Positions 51,744-60,976 are shown, counted from the first letter of the stretch. The stretch is DNA of 64,000 bases from Acidisphaera sp. S103 (GCF_009765975.1 NZ_LMUJ01000036.1:88588-152587), one strand, 5' to 3'. Numbers and translations: made by a program. Notes: generated by a model not told the origin, from the sequence alone.

Positions 51744-52514
51744 TTACGGCTTGGAATCGTATAGCCCGGCCTTGTGACCCGCCGCGATAGCGTCCAGCAG
51801 TGCCGGATCCACGCCCAGCGAGCGCAGCGTTGCCAGTGGGATGACCGCATCCGTCCCGCAGGCGGCGATCACGTGCGGCAGGCCGGACGGCTCCATCGCC
51901 ACGCCTTCACGCGCCGCGTCCGGCCACAGCATGAATTGCAGCTCTGTGTCGCGCAGCGCCGGCGCGCAGTCCGCATCCGGCTTCGACAGCTTCAGATACA
52001 GCGCCGTCAACGCCGGTGAGGCCATCACGCCCAGCCGGGTTCCGTCGGCTGCGGTGTCCAGCGAGGCTTTCCCCGCCAGCGTCTTCGGCAGCAGCCGCTC
52101 CCAGTTCAGCGGCGCCCCGGTACCCAGGTCGTAGGCCAGCGCGAAGCTGTCGGTGTCGGGATGGGCGCCCCCGCAGAACAGGTCGTCGGACGCGACCAGG
52201 GCGAGATACCCCGGCCCGCGCATCGCCACCGTCACGCTGCGCTGCCATCCGGCATCCTTCTGGTCCGCCAGCGGGCCGGACGCACCCGCATCGCAGTCTT
52301 TCGCGGCCGAGCGCAACCGGTCATCGGCGGCGCTCAGGGCTTTATTGATGCGCTGCGACGCGGCTCCATCGGGTGCCGCGATGCGCGGAAACGCCATCAG
52401 GCCGGCGCCAAGGGCGGGTCCCGCCACCAGGCGGGCGGCATCCGGGGGTGCCGATCGGGCCGAACCGGCCACCAGGGATAGAACCAGGATGAAACACGAC
52501 AGACGAAGGCTCAT
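51744..52514 (-). CDS. Exported DUF3298/RsiV-like protein
   Basis: 256 residues. A signal peptide (LRLSCFILVLSLVAGSARSA) precedes a mature domain with SAAKDCDAGASG, VTVAMRGPGYLALVASDDLF and CGGAHPDTDSFALAYDLGTG then APLNWERLLP. GGAHP-----A-YDL-TG----L--L is the pattern of DUF3298 (RsiV C-terminal-like) domains. Probably periplasmic. The ATG at 52514 was taken in place of a GTG two codons upstream. Function unknown; the four cysteines may form disulfides. Confidence 0.75.
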   Translation of the reverse strand: MSLRLSCFILVLSLVAGSARSAPPDAARLVAGPALGAGLMAFPRIAAPDGAASQRINKALSAADDRLRSAAKDCDAGASGPLADQKDAGWQRSVTVAMRGPGYLALVASDDLFCGGAHPDTDSFALAYDLGTGAPLNWERLLPKTLAGKASLDTAADGTRLGVMASPALTALYLKLSKPDADCAPALRDTELQFMLWPDAAREGVAMEPSGLPHVIAACGTDAVIPLATLRSLGVDPALLDAIAAGHKAGLYDSKP

Positions 52515-52626
52515 TGTCACGGCTCGATCTCAATTGCGGGCATCACCCTATGCGAGGCCGGGGTGCCGGCGAAAGCAGGCCCGTTATGATCTTGGCGCCC
52601 TCCCACAAAGGACGGATAATCCCACC

Positions 52627-52938
52627 ATGACAAACATCCCATCGCGCGCCGACCGGATCCGCGACATCCTGACCGGGGCATTCGCGCCAACCGAACTGAC
52701 CGTTCAGGACGACAGCGCCCATCATGCCGGTCACGCCGGCGCCCAGGCCGGCGGCCAATCCCACTTCAGCGTGCTGCTGGTCAGCGCCGCCTTCCAGGAC
52801 GTCAGCCGCGTCGCCCGGTCCCGCGCCGTGCATGCCGCCCTGGCGGCGGAATTCGGTTCGGCCGAACTGGGCGGCATGCACGCCCTGGCCCTGACCCTGC
52901 GCACGCCCGGGGAGTACGCCGCCCGACCCGGAGGATAA
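52627..52938 (+). CDS. bolA: BolA family protein
   Basis: 103 residues. RADRIRDILTGAFAPTELTV then QDDSAHHAGHAGAQAGGQSH FSVLLVSAAFQDVSRVARSR (broken here) and MHALALTLRTPGEY give the BolA fold with its conserved FxVxxVSxxFxxxxxxxRxR and C-terminal HALxLxxxTPxE. BolA proteins bind monothiol glutaredoxins with an Fe-S cluster and affect stress morphology. No glutaredoxin gene adjoins it. Confidence 0.93.
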   Translation: MTNIPSRADRIRDILTGAFAPTELTVQDDSAHHAGHAGAQAGGQSHFSVLLVSAAFQDVSRVARSRAVHAALAAEFGSAELGGMHALALTLRTPGEYAARPGG

Positions 52939-53057
52939 TCCCCACCATCCTCACCCACCAGGAATTTAGAGTATTTTCTTCTCTCGAAGAACTCGTTATG
53001 GCTGTATCACGGAAAATATCTGCTGAACGGTAGGTTTGAGAGAAGGGGCTGCCTTGA

Positions 53058-53522
53058 ATGTCCGCGGATAAAGATATCGATCGTCTCGACCGGGAAATCC
53101 TCCGATTGATATCGGTCGACGCCTCGCTGTCCCTGGCCGACATCGCCTCTAAGGTTGGGCTGACCCCGACGCCGTGCTGGAAACGCATCCGCCGGATGGA
53201 GCAGGACGGCATCATCCAGCGCCGCGTCGCCATCCTGGACGCGGACAAGGTCGGCCTGCCCGTTTCGGTCTTCGTCGCCGTCGAAACCGCCGATCATTCC
53301 AGCGACTGGCTCGGCCGATTCGCCAAGGTGATCCAGGACACGCCGGAGATCGTCGACGCCTGGCGCATGAGCGGTGACGTCGATTATCTGCTGCATGTGG
53401 TGGTCGCCGATATCGCCTCCTACGACCATTTCTACCGCAAGCTGATCGCCGCCGTGCCGCTGCGCAACGTCAGCAGCCGCTTCAGCATGGAGCGGATGAA
53501 GGACGCGCCGTTGCCGGTATGA
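53058..53522 (+). CDS. Lrp/AsnC-family transcriptional regulator
   Basis: 154 residues. Helix-turn-helix: IDRLDREILRLISVDASLSL, ADIASKVGLTPTPCWKRIRR and MEQDGIIQRRVAILDADKVG. The RAM effector domain contains VFVAVETADHSS, EIVDAWRMSGDVDYLLHVVV and MERMKDAPLPV. AAGGGG is nine bases before the ATG. The 119-bp upstream gap is AT-rich and probably holds an autoregulated promoter. No amino-acid gene lies next to it. Confidence 0.93.
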   Translation: MSADKDIDRLDREILRLISVDASLSLADIASKVGLTPTPCWKRIRRMEQDGIIQRRVAILDADKVGLPVSVFVAVETADHSSDWLGRFAKVIQDTPEIVDAWRMSGDVDYLLHVVVADIASYDHFYRKLIAAVPLRNVSSRFSMERMKDAPLPV

Positions 53523-53537
53523 ACACCATCGCGTGCC

Positions 53538-53562
53538 AAAAAAATCAAATTTTTTTCGCGCT
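53538..53562. terminator. A/T-run hairpin after the Lrp gene
   Basis: A run of seven A and a run of seven T separated by TCAAA, flanked by short GC pairs, begins about 15 bp after the Lrp stop. The T-run could act in plus-strand termination. It lies upstream of the RHH gene. Confidence 0.35.
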
Positions 53563-53621
53563 GTGAACCTTCTCTTAATAAATTCCTGATCTTCTCCCCT
53601 CCGGCAATTAGGAGGTGGCCA

Positions 53622-53921
53622 ATGGCTGTCAGTCGTCTAGTCAACCGAAACGTTGTCGCGGAGCGCGGTCGGACCAGCATGCGGCTGGAACCCGAACTCT
53701 GGGACTTGCTGAGTGAAATCTGTGAGCGCGAAGCGCAGGATATGAGCACGTTGGTGCGTCAGATCGAAGCGGCCGGGCACGCGGGCGGCCGCACAAGCGC
53801 GGTCCGTGTCTACGTCACGACCTATTTCTACACAGCCGCGACCGAGGTCGGGCATGCGGCAGCCGGTCACGGGCCACTGCTGCGCAGAGTGGCACCGGAA
53901 CTGGCCCGCTCCGCCGCCTGA
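53622..53921 (+). CDS. Ribbon-helix-helix (RHH_4) protein
   Basis: 99 residues. RTSMRLEPELWDLLSEICER then EAQDMSTLVRQIEAAGHAGG and RTSAVRVYVTTYF is the RHH_4 (PF13467) pattern: a beta strand RTSMRLE followed by two helices, with the RTSAVRVYVTTYF ending typical of alphaproteobacteria. AGGAGGT lies five bases before the ATG. It is a probable DNA-binding regulator whose target is unknown. A tandem-repeat array begins 70 bp downstream. Confidence 0.85.
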   Translation: MAVSRLVNRNVVAERGRTSMRLEPELWDLLSEICEREAQDMSTLVRQIEAAGHAGGRTSAVRVYVTTYFYTAATEVGHAAAGHGPLLRRVAPELARSAA

Positions 53922-53990
53922 CGATCGCCTGAACGCGGAAATCCGCGTGCTATGGGCCATACGCAAGTGCCAGCAAAATGGTGGGCTTGC

Positions 53991-54180
53991 GGCCCACCCG
54001 TCACGGCCGGGCGTGTCTGCAGCCCACCCGTCACGGCCGGGCGTGTCTGCAGCCCACCCGTCACGGCCGGGCGTGTCTGCAGCCCACCCGTCATGGCCGG
54101 GCGTGTCTGCAGCCCACCCGTCATGGCCGGGCGTGGCTGTGGCCCATCCGTCATGGCCGGGCGTGTCCCGGCCATCTACG
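53991..54180. repeat. 30-bp tandem array derived from a REP-like palindrome
   Basis: Six exact-period 30-bp units starting at 53991, 54021, 54051, 54081, 54111 and 54141, of the form CCCACCCGTCACGGCCGGGC GTGTCTGCAG in two halves. Early units have CACGG and later ones CATGG. The last unit continues into GTGTCCCGGCCATCTACG, which completes the palindrome seen elsewhere in the window; the other units hold only its left half. No spacers separate the units. Frames across it give QPTRHGRACL repeats and are not taken as genes. Confidence 0.9.
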
Positions 54181-54330
54181 CACGCACGATGGGACAAATG
54201 CCTGGGACCCTTCCAGCCATGACGGTAACGCAATCATACACGGGCGTCCGACGCGGTGATTCCGAAACGCTTGAGTGGCCTTCTCCCAACACCCTGTTCC
54301 CGAGCACCGGCCAAAACGACCCACCCACCC

Positions 54331-54345
54331 TTAACGATACGTTAA
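54331..54345 (+). promoter_or_regulatory. CtrA-type box (TTAA-N7-TTAA)
   Basis: TTAACGATACGTTAA matches the full CtrA consensus of alphaproteobacteria and is also a perfect palindrome when extended to CTTAACG-ATA-CGTTAAG (54330-54346). It ends 42 bp before the glycosyltransferase GTG start, a usual place for CtrA control of a promoter. CtrA binding itself is inferred. Confidence 0.6.
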
Positions 54346-54387
54346 GACTTCCCCTGTAGGACGGGTTCTTCTCACGGAGACCTCAGG

Positions 54388-56784
54388 GTGAGCCAGTCTT
54401 TCCGCGTTTCACGCATCCATGTCGCGGCCGCGATCGACGCCACGCTGTTCCGAACCTTGACCTTCGCGAGATCGCTCCATGGCCGGTCGCCCTGGATGGC
54501 AAGACAGCTTCGCCGGTGCGTGCTGCTGGTGTGGTGGACCGTCACGCTGCAGCTTCACACGCAACTCGGCCGCTGCCTGCGCGTTCGTCTGGACCGTCGT
54601 GCCGCGCCCCGCGCCGAACCCGTGCAACCGATGGCAACGGTGGACCCGCGGCAGTTGAAGGTGCCGTTCTCCGACCAGCCGGTCGTCTCCGTGATCGTTC
54701 CGACCTACGGGCAGTTGCCGTTCACCCTGGGCTGCCTGGCGTCGATCGCGGCGCACGCGCCGTCGCTGCCGATCGAGGTGATCGTGATCGACGACGCATG
54801 GAACGGCGCCGGCGCGGCGCAACTGGACCAGGTGCGCGGTATCCGTTTTATACGAAATGAAACCAATATCGGCTTCCTGCACAGTTGCAACAAGGCAGCC
54901 AGGGTGGCGAAAGGGCGCTACCTCTATTTCCTCAACAACGACACCCAGGTGCTGAATGACTGGATGGATCCGATGGTGTCGCTGTTCCAGCACTGGCCGG
55001 GAACCGGGGCGGTCGGTGCCAGACTTCTGTATCCGGGTGGCCGGTTGCAGGAAGCCGGCGGAATCATCTGGCAGGATGCCTCGGGCTGGAACTTCGGCCG
55101 GATGGATGATCCGGCCAAATCGGCATACAACTACGTGCGGGAGGTGGATTACTGTTCCGGTGCGGCACTGATGGTGGAACGATCGGTGTTCGACGACTTG
55201 GGCGGTTTCGACGAACGCTATGCGCCAGCCTATTGTGAGGACACCGATCTGTGCTTCCGCCTCCGGCAAATCGGCCTGAAGACGCTGTATCAGCCCAGCG
55301 CTCGGGTCGTGCATCACGAGGGCGTCTCACACGGGCGGGATGTCACCACCGGCATCAAGTCCCGCCAGGTCGTGAACCAGGCCATCTTCGCCGATATATG
55401 GGCGGACGTCCTGGCGCGAGACCATTACTTGAACGGTGAGAACGTCTTCCGCGCGCGCGACCGGGCGATGCATCGCAAGATAGTGCTGGTGATCGACCAT
55501 TACGTCCCCACCCCGGACCGCGACGCAGGGTCGCGCACGATCATGGCGCACCTGCACGTGCTGCTGCAAACCGGGCATGTGGTGAAATTCTGGCCGCACA
55601 ACCAAGCCTACAGTCCGGGTTACACCGAGGTCCTGCAAGGCATGGGGATCGAGGTCCTGCAAGGTCCCGGTCAGGCCCCGCTCGAGAGCTGGATCAAGGA
55701 GGCCGGCCGCGAACTCGATGTCGTCCTGGTCAGCCGGCCCGACGTCGCCGAGGATGTGATCCTCTCAATTCGCCGCCATTCCCGAGCCCGGATCGTCTAC
55801 TACGGTCACGACCTGCATTTTCGCCGCATGCACCAGCAAGCCGAGGTCACGCACGACGACGCGCTGCTGCGCCGCGCCGAACACATGCGTCTGCGGGAAT
55901 ACGCAATATGGCGGCAGGCCGATCTGTCGCTGTACCCGTCGGAGGAGGAAGCGCAAATCGCCTCCGCCCTGCAACCCGATGCGAAGATCGGGTCCGTCGT
56001 GCCCTATTGCTTCGATACGTTCGCCGAACCGCGGGCGGCAACCCCGCAACCCCGCATCATCTTCGTCGCCGGCTTCGCACACACACCGAATGAGGATGCC
56101 GTGCTGTGGTTCGTGGCGGACATCCTGCCATCGATCCGAACCGCGGTTCCCGGGGTGCATCTGTCGATCGTCGGATCCAATCCCACCGCACAGGTGCGCG
56201 CCCTGGCCTCAGACGATATCACTATTCGCGCCAATGTGACCGAGGCCGAACTGGCGGCGGCATACGACGATGCCCGCGTGGCCGTGGTGCCGTTGCGCTG
56301 CGGCGCCGGCGTGAAGCTGAAAGTGATCGAGGCATTGCGCGCCGGCCTGCCGTTGGTGACCACGCAGGCAGGGGCGCAAGGGCTGCCGGGATTGTCGCAG
56401 GTCGTCGCGGTCGAGGATGATGTCGCGGCGTTCTCGGCCGCGGTCGTGGCGTTGCTGCGGGACGACGCCGCCTGGGAAAAACGCAGCCGCCAGCAGGTCG
56501 CTTTCGCACAAGCCCGGTTTTCGCGCGATGCGATGACCGGGTCGCTGTTGGCCGCGCTGGATGTCGCGACGCGATCCGGCCGCATTGTCAGACCCGCCCG
56601 TCCGTGGCTGGATGGCACCCTGATCGAGGGGAGAAGCCGCCATGGCCATGCAACAGCAGGATCGCAAGCCATTTCACCACCCGCGCGTTCGTCCGGATTG
56701 GCTGGCGAAGCTGACGGAAGAAGTGCTCGATCCCGCCCAGCCGATCATCGACCCGCACCATCACCTGTGGAAAGCACGGCCTGA
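54388..56784 (+). CDS. Two-domain glycosyltransferase (GT2 + GT4-like)
   Basis: 798 residues from a GTG with GGAGA upstream. After a basic, partly hydrophobic N terminus (to about residue 90), a GT2 domain carries [74 protein letters not shown] and [20 protein letters not shown]. From about residue 365 a GT-B domain follows: [51 protein letters not shown] and [20 protein letters not shown]. Such fusions build O-antigen, capsule or adhesin glycans in the cytoplasm. The last 50 residues are Ser/Arg/Pro-rich and overlap the next gene by 143 bp in another frame, so they look like read-through past a lost stop. Confidence 0.9.
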   Translation: MSQSFRVSRIHVAAAIDATLFRTLTFARSLHGRSPWMARQLRRCVLLVWWTVTLQLHTQLGRCLRVRLDRRAAPRAEPVQPMATVDPRQLKVPFSDQPVVSVIVPTYGQLPFTLGCLASIAAHAPSLPIEVIVIDDAWNGAGAAQLDQVRGIRFIRNETNIGFLHSCNKAARVAKGRYLYFLNNDTQVLNDWMDPMVSLFQHWPGTGAVGARLLYPGGRLQEAGGIIWQDASGWNFGRMDDPAKSAYNYVREVDYCSGAALMVERSVFDDLGGFDERYAPAYCEDTDLCFRLRQIGLKTLYQPSARVVHHEGVSHGRDVTTGIKSRQVVNQAIFADIWADVLARDHYLNGENVFRARDRAMHRKIVLVIDHYVPTPDRDAGSRTIMAHLHVLLQTGHVVKFWPHNQAYSPGYTEVLQGMGIEVLQGPGQAPLESWIKEAGRELDVVLVSRPDVAEDVILSIRRHSRARIVYYGHDLHFRRMHQQAEVTHDDALLRRAEHMRLREYAIWRQADLSLYPSEEEAQIASALQPDAKIGSVVPYCFDTFAEPRAATPQPRIIFVAGFAHTPNEDAVLWFVADILPSIRTAVPGVHLSIVGSNPTAQVRALASDDITIRANVTEAELAAAYDDARVAVVPLRCGAGVKLKVIEALRAGLPLVTTQAGAQGLPGLSQVVAVEDDVAAFSAAVVALLRDDAAWEKRSRQQVAFAQARFSRDAMTGSLLAALDVATRSGRIVRPARPWLDGTLIEGRSRHGHATAGSQAISPPARSSGLAGEADGRSARSRPADHRPAPSPVESTA

Positions 56785-57691
56785 TCCCTATCTGCTGGCG
56801 GATCTGGTCGCCGATCTTCGCACCGGCCACAATGTGCTGGCCACGGTGTTCATCCAGTGCGGGTCGGCCTATCGCAAGGACGGTCCGGATGAGCTGCGGC
56901 CGGTGGGTGAGACCGAATTCGTCGCCGCCGCCGCGACGGAATGCAAAAGCGGCGCCTATGGTAACCTGCGTGCCTGCGCCGGCATCATCGGTCACGCGGA
57001 CTGTTTGTTGGGGGACCGGATCGACGCGGTATTGGAAGCCCACATCCAGGCCGGCGGTGGGCGCTTCAAGGGCATCCGCCACAGCGGCACCTACGACCCC
57101 GGGATCGCCCCCACCGCACCGCCGGGCGCGCCGCCGGGCCTGTATCGCGACCCGGCATTCCAAGCCGGATTCGCCCGCCTGCATCGTCTGGGGATGACGT
57201 TCGAGGCGTGGCTGTATCATCCGCAACTAGGCGATCTCCTGGACCTGTTGCGCGCATTCCCCGATCAAAAGGTCGTGCTGAACCATTTCGGCGGTCCACT
57301 CGGTGTCGGTCCCTATGAGGGACGACGGCCCGAAGTCTTCGCCCAATGGCGCGCCCACACCGTCGAACTGGCGACCTGCGAGAATCTATACCTCAAACTC
57401 GGCGGCCTGGCGATGAACGTGAACGGTTTCGGCTATCACCATGAGCCGCTGCCGCCATCGTCCGGCGAGATGGCGTCCGCGTGGCGCCCCTACGTCGAGA
57501 CCGCCGTGGCGGCGTTCGGCGTCAACCGCTGCATGTTCGAAAGCAACTTTCCGGTGGACAAGGGCATGTGCAGCTACCCGGTACTGTGGAACGCCTTCAA
57601 ACGCCTCGCCGCCGGCTGCTCAGCGGACGAAAAGGCCGCATTGTTCCATCGGACCGCGCAACAGTTTTACGAACTGCCGGCGGTGGGGTGA
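56642..57691 (+). CDS. Amidohydrolase-family (TIM-barrel) hydrolase
   Basis: 349 residues of the amidohydrolase_2 family. The metal-binding start [20 protein letters not shown] has an intact HxH; later motifs are [49 protein letters not shown] (His) and the C-terminal [13 protein letters not shown] in place of the usual G-D. GGGGAGAAG precedes the ATG. Relatives hydrolyse lactones (L-fuconolactone, PDC) or related carboxylates. The N-terminal 47 codons, including HxH, lie inside the end of the glycosyltransferase gene. Confidence 0.9.
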   Translation: MAMQQQDRKPFHHPRVRPDWLAKLTEEVLDPAQPIIDPHHHLWKARPDPYLLADLVADLRTGHNVLATVFIQCGSAYRKDGPDELRPVGETEFVAAAATECKSGAYGNLRACAGIIGHADCLLGDRIDAVLEAHIQAGGGRFKGIRHSGTYDPGIAPTAPPGAPPGLYRDPAFQAGFARLHRLGMTFEAWLYHPQLGDLLDLLRAFPDQKVVLNHFGGPLGVGPYEGRRPEVFAQWRAHTVELATCENLYLKLGGLAMNVNGFGYHHEPLPPSSGEMASAWRPYVETAVAAFGVNRCMFESNFPVDKGMCSYPVLWNAFKRLAAGCSADEKAALFHRTAQQFYELPAVG

Positions 57692-57743
57692 AGCCAAAGT
57701 CGTGGGTGGCGGGAGAATTGCTGGCCGGATCTACCGCGGTGTA

Positions 57744-57775
57744 TCCGTCATGGCCGGGCGTATCCCGGCCATCCG
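57744..57775. repeat. Dispersed REP-like palindrome
   Basis: ATCCGTCATGGCCGGGCGTA followed by TCCCGGCCATCC. GGCCGGG pairs with CCCGGCC around a short loop. Same unit as at 29908, 50884 and the end of the 53991 array. It lies in the gap between two convergent genes. Confidence 0.65.
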
Positions 57776-57885
57776 CGCTTCGTCCATCTGTGCGAAGCTG
57801 GCCGCGACACGCCCAATCACGGCGATAGGGAGAAGCAGCTGATCCTGACGCAGTTCCATCGAACCAGCCCTGAACGTCCGTCGTC

Positions 57886-59004
57886 TCAAACCTCGCCCCA
57901 AACCTCCCGCGCCACCTCCACGCAGCGCGACAGTTTCGCCCATTGCTGGTCCTCCGTCAGCGTGTTGCCTTCCTCGGTCGAGGCAAACCCGCATTGCGGC
58001 GACAGCGCCAGTTGTTCCAGCGGCAGGAACTTCGAGGCCTCATCAATGCGCCGCTTCAGTTCGTCCTTGCTTTCCAGTTCACCCGTCTTGCTGGTCATGA
58101 TCCCCAGCACGACGATCTTCGGCCCGCGCGGGACGAAACGCAGCGGCTCGAACCCACCGGCGCGGTCGGTGTCGTATTCCATGAAATACGCATCCGAATT
58201 GATCTGGTTGAACAACACCTCGGCCACCGGCTCATAACCACCGGAAGCCACCCAGGTGGAGCGGAAATTGCCGCGGCACAGGTGCATCGAGATGACCATG
58301 CCCTCCGGCTTGCCCTCGATCGCCTGGTTCAGCATCCCACTGTAGATTTCCAGCAGGTTTTCGACATGCTCGCCACGCGCTTTCAGCATCGCGATCTGCT
58401 CCGGGTCGCACAGATAGGCGATATTGACCTCATCGAGTTGCAGATACCGGCAGCCCGCCGCACCAAACGCGCCAACGGCCTTTTTGTAGGCCACGCCAAG
58501 GTCGGCGAAGAACGGATCCAGCGTCGGATACGTTGCGGGGTCGATCGCTTCCCGCCCACCGCGGAAATGCACCACCGACGGCGACGGGATGGTTTGTTTC
58601 GCCACCGCCGTCCGGACATGACCGGCGAGGAACTGGTAATGGTCGATCATCGTCGGCTTGGTCCAGCCGATCCGGCTGTTCACACGCAACTTGTGCCCGA
58701 GCGGAACGTTGCCCTGGAACTGGATTTTCTGTTCGGGTTCGTAGATTTCCACGCCATCCAGCCCCGCAACGAAATCATAATGCCAATAGGCGCGGCGGTA
58801 TTCGCCGTCGGTCGCCGCGCGCAGGCCGATTGCCTCCTGCCTGGCGATTGCGGCGGCGATGCAGGTGTCTTCGACCTCACGCAGTGCGTCATGCGGCAGC
58901 GTGCCGGCCTTCCATTTGGCCCGCGCCTCCTGCAGCACCTTGGGGCGCAGCAGGCTACCGACATGATCGGCTCGGAACGGCGGCGTGGCACGAGACGTCG
59001 TCAT
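57886..59004 (-). CDS. Cobalamin-independent methionine synthase-like protein (YxjG type)
   Basis: 372 residues, equal to the C-terminal catalytic half of MetE. FRADHVGSLLRPKVLQEARA, EAIGLRAATDGEYRRAYWHY, YLQLDEVNIAYLCDPEQIAM, MVISMHLCRGNFRSTWVASG (His and Cys zinc ligands), VLGIMTSKTGELESKDELKR and LALSPQCGFASTEEGNTLTE (Cys zinc ligand) are typical of YxjG/YxjH-like proteins. It probably moves a methyl group to a thiol; the methyl donor is unclear because the N-terminal MetE half is absent. AGGAGAA precedes the ATG. It follows a hydrolase gene by 21 bp. Confidence 0.92.
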   Translation of the reverse strand: MTTSRATPPFRADHVGSLLRPKVLQEARAKWKAGTLPHDALREVEDTCIAAAIARQEAIGLRAATDGEYRRAYWHYDFVAGLDGVEIYEPEQKIQFQGNVPLGHKLRVNSRIGWTKPTMIDHYQFLAGHVRTAVAKQTIPSPSVVHFRGGREAIDPATYPTLDPFFADLGVAYKKAVGAFGAAGCRYLQLDEVNIAYLCDPEQIAMLKARGEHVENLLEIYSGMLNQAIEGKPEGMVISMHLCRGNFRSTWVASGGYEPVAEVLFNQINSDAYFMEYDTDRAGGFEPLRFVPRGPKIVVLGIMTSKTGELESKDELKRRIDEASKFLPLEQLALSPQCGFASTEEGNTLTEDQQWAKLSRCVEVAREVWGEV

Positions 59005-59025
59005 GATGGGTTCTCCTGTCGAAGA

Positions 59026-59817
59026 TCAGAGTGTCCGGGTCCAATCGCGCACGGCGCGGACAACGGCTTCGGGTTGTTCGGGGATCAAGGCATGGCTGGC
59101 ATCGGCGATGACGACGACGGTCACCCGAGCCGCGCCAAGATCGTCGACGATGCCGTTGCGCGTGTCCGCCGGCCGCCAGGGATCGCATTCGGCCTGGATA
59201 TCCAGCACCGGTGCCGAACCGGCGCCCCACCAGTCGCCTTGTGGAGTCGCGGCACTGGCGGCCCGCTGGCTCCTGGACGCCACCGGATGCCAGTTGCCCA
59301 GCCAGGGCGACGGATCGTGGCCGGGGGCGAAGAACGCGACCTGAAGCGCCGCCAACCGAACCGGATCGGGCAGGGCCGTATCGACACATTTCGCCAGGTG
59401 GTCGCGCAGCGCCGGATTGGCCGACTTCGCCGCCGCCGCGGCCAGGATCATGCCGCGCACCAGATGCGGATGATCCGCCGCCACGCAACGCCCGACCCAT
59501 TGCCCGAACGCATGGCCCAGGACGAAGGCGGACCCGCCGGCCAGACGCTCGATCGCGACTGCCACGTCCCGCGCATAATCGTGCAGGGTCAATCCATCCA
59601 TCGGACCCGTGCTGCCGCACATGCCCCGGGGCTGCGGCCGCAACACACGAAAACCTTTCGCCGCGAACATCTCGGAAATCTCGTCGAAATCCTCGGAATC
59701 GCGCGACGAGGACGGCAGCAGCACCAGGCAGTCCGCCAGGTCCTCGCCTGGTTCGTCCAGGATCACGTCGATCGAGACGTCATTGTATGCCACGGAAACC
59801 CGCCGACGCTGGCTCAT
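59026..59817 (-). CDS. Alpha/beta hydrolase-fold protein lacking the serine nucleophile
   Basis: 263 residues. The fold is clear: ADCLVLLPSSSRDSEDFDEI, FRVLRPQPRGMCGSTGP, LHDYARDVAVAIERLAGGSA, DIQAECDPWRP and IADASHALIPEQPEAVV (His). The elbow, however, reads VLGHAFGQWVGR, with Ala where Ser is expected. It may be inactive as an esterase, or use another nucleophile or mechanism. GGGGAGGAT precedes the ATG at 59817. It is encoded just upstream of the MetE-like gene, so the two are probably co-transcribed. Confidence 0.85.
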   Translation of the reverse strand: MSQRRRVSVAYNDVSIDVILDEPGEDLADCLVLLPSSSRDSEDFDEISEMFAAKGFRVLRPQPRGMCGSTGPMDGLTLHDYARDVAVAIERLAGGSAFVLGHAFGQWVGRCVAADHPHLVRGMILAAAAAKSANPALRDHLAKCVDTALPDPVRLAALQVAFFAPGHDPSPWLGNWHPVASRSQRAASAATPQGDWWGAGSAPVLDIQAECDPWRPADTRNGIVDDLGAARVTVVVIADASHALIPEQPEAVVRAVRDWTRTL

Positions 59818-59865
59818 CCGCCATCCTCCCCTTGTGCTTGCGCGCACACTAGGGGCCGGACCCGA

Positions 59866-59955
59866 TTAAATCCACCATCGCAAGATGAAAGCCAGGACAA
59901 CAGTGGCGCGCAAATTTCTGGCGAGTTTGCCGTAATGGGTGGCAATCCGACCCTG
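59866..59955 (-). pseudogene. C-terminal remnant of an IS5-family transposase
   Basis: Minus-strand codons RIATHYGKLARNLRATVVLA then FILRWWI-stop. RIATRYDKLARNF-A-V-LA---W is the last segment of IS5/IS427-type transposases. Only about 30 residues remain and no terminal repeats are seen, so an element was once here and has decayed. Confidence 0.6.
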
Positions 59956-60016
59956 GGCCTGTGGTAGTCGACGGGGGCTGACCGCCGCGTTGTGACAAGA
60001 CCGGCGGCCGCCCAAC

Positions 60017-60976
60017 CTATCCCTGCCAGCGTAACGTTTCAGACGGCGCTTCAGCGAACGCGTCGCGGTAAGCCGCACTAAATCGCGCAAGCTGCCAGAA
60101 CCCGAAGCGCATGGCGATTTCGGTCACCGTCTCGGTGCGTGGGTCGGCGGCGAGCAGGGCATTTCGCACGCCTTTCAGGCGGTACGCGCGGGCGTATCGC
60201 ATCGGCGGCACCCCCGTGAACTCCATGCACACCTCGTGCAGCGTGCGCCGCGAGGCGCCGGCGGAGCGGCAAAGGTCTTCGATGCTCAGGCCGGCGTCGT
60301 CGCGTTCGCATAACGCGGCTTCCACACGGCTCATGATCAGGCGGTGCCGGCGCACCGCCGCCCGGTCGTACTCCAAGATGCCGCCACTGAGGCAGTCAAC
60401 CAGTGCCTCCGTCAGTAGGCCTGACAATGCGGCGCGGGTCGGGGGCCTGTCCGCGGCCTCGGGCGTCGTGGCGGCGAGGTCCGCGACGTCTCGCACCAGC
60501 CGCAGCAGACGTCCCTGCGCGAGTAAGGACGTACGGATCGTCGCCGCGTCGATGGCCGAGGGCGCAACGTCGCGGCCCACCAGAGTTCCTCCGGCCGATG
60601 CCAGGGCGTCGTAGCGGACCACGAGAGAGCCCCAGGGAAACGGTTCGTCGGACTGCGAGCGGGTGGTGAACACTTCATTGGGACGTGGATGAAACAATAC
60701 GTCGTGCCCTACCTCGCGCCCGGACATCAGGCGGGGACGGGCCGGTTCCGTGGCGAATGTGAAGATGTGGTTGTTGGATGTCGCGCCGATCAGGCTGAGT
60801 CCGACCGTCGCCTCGCCGCGCCTGACACATACGTCGCCGAGATCCATGAAAGCCATGCGCGCGGTGAACTGGCGCGGCGCCCGCCCATTCATCCGAATGC
60901 CACCGAGGCCATTGAAAGCAGCATAGTCCTCGGCTGAACGAAAGTGCCGCGCATAGGCGCGGGGTTGGCCGATCAT
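60017..60976 (-). CDS. AraC-family transcriptional regulator
   Basis: 319 residues. The C-terminal double helix-turn-helix contains DAGLSIEDLCRSAGASRRTL, HEVCMEFTGVPPMRYARAYR, LKGVRNALLAADPRTETVTE and IAMRFGFWQLARFSAAYRDA. The N-terminal 200 residues form a ligand or AraC-binding-like domain with no clear signature. It resembles the OruR/FeaR-type group with F--EFTGV-P. The target is unknown; its promoter faces the 400-bp gap before the next plus-strand gene. Confidence 0.9.
   Translation of the reverse strand: MIGQPRAYARHFRSAEDYAAFNGLGGIRMNGRAPRQFTARMAFMDLGDVCVRRGEATVGLSLIGATSNNHIFTFATEPARPRLMSGREVGHDVLFHPRPNEVFTTRSQSDEPFPWGSLVVRYDALASAGGTLVGRDVAPSAIDAATIRTSLLAQGRLLRLVRDVADLAATTPEAADRPPTRAALSGLLTEALVDCLSGGILEYDRAAVRRHRLIMSRVEAALCERDDAGLSIEDLCRSAGASRRTLHEVCMEFTGVPPMRYARAYRLKGVRNALLAADPRTETVTEIAMRFGFWQLARFSAAYRDAFAEAPSETLRWQG

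Noticed and set aside
53991-54180. CRISPR-like array
   Set aside because: The units are contiguous with an exact 30-bp period and no unique spacers, and the unit is half of a dispersed palindrome; no cas genes are present.
57943-59967. 674-residue plus-strand open frame
   Set aside because: Antisense to the MetE-like and hydrolase genes, both of which show family motifs.
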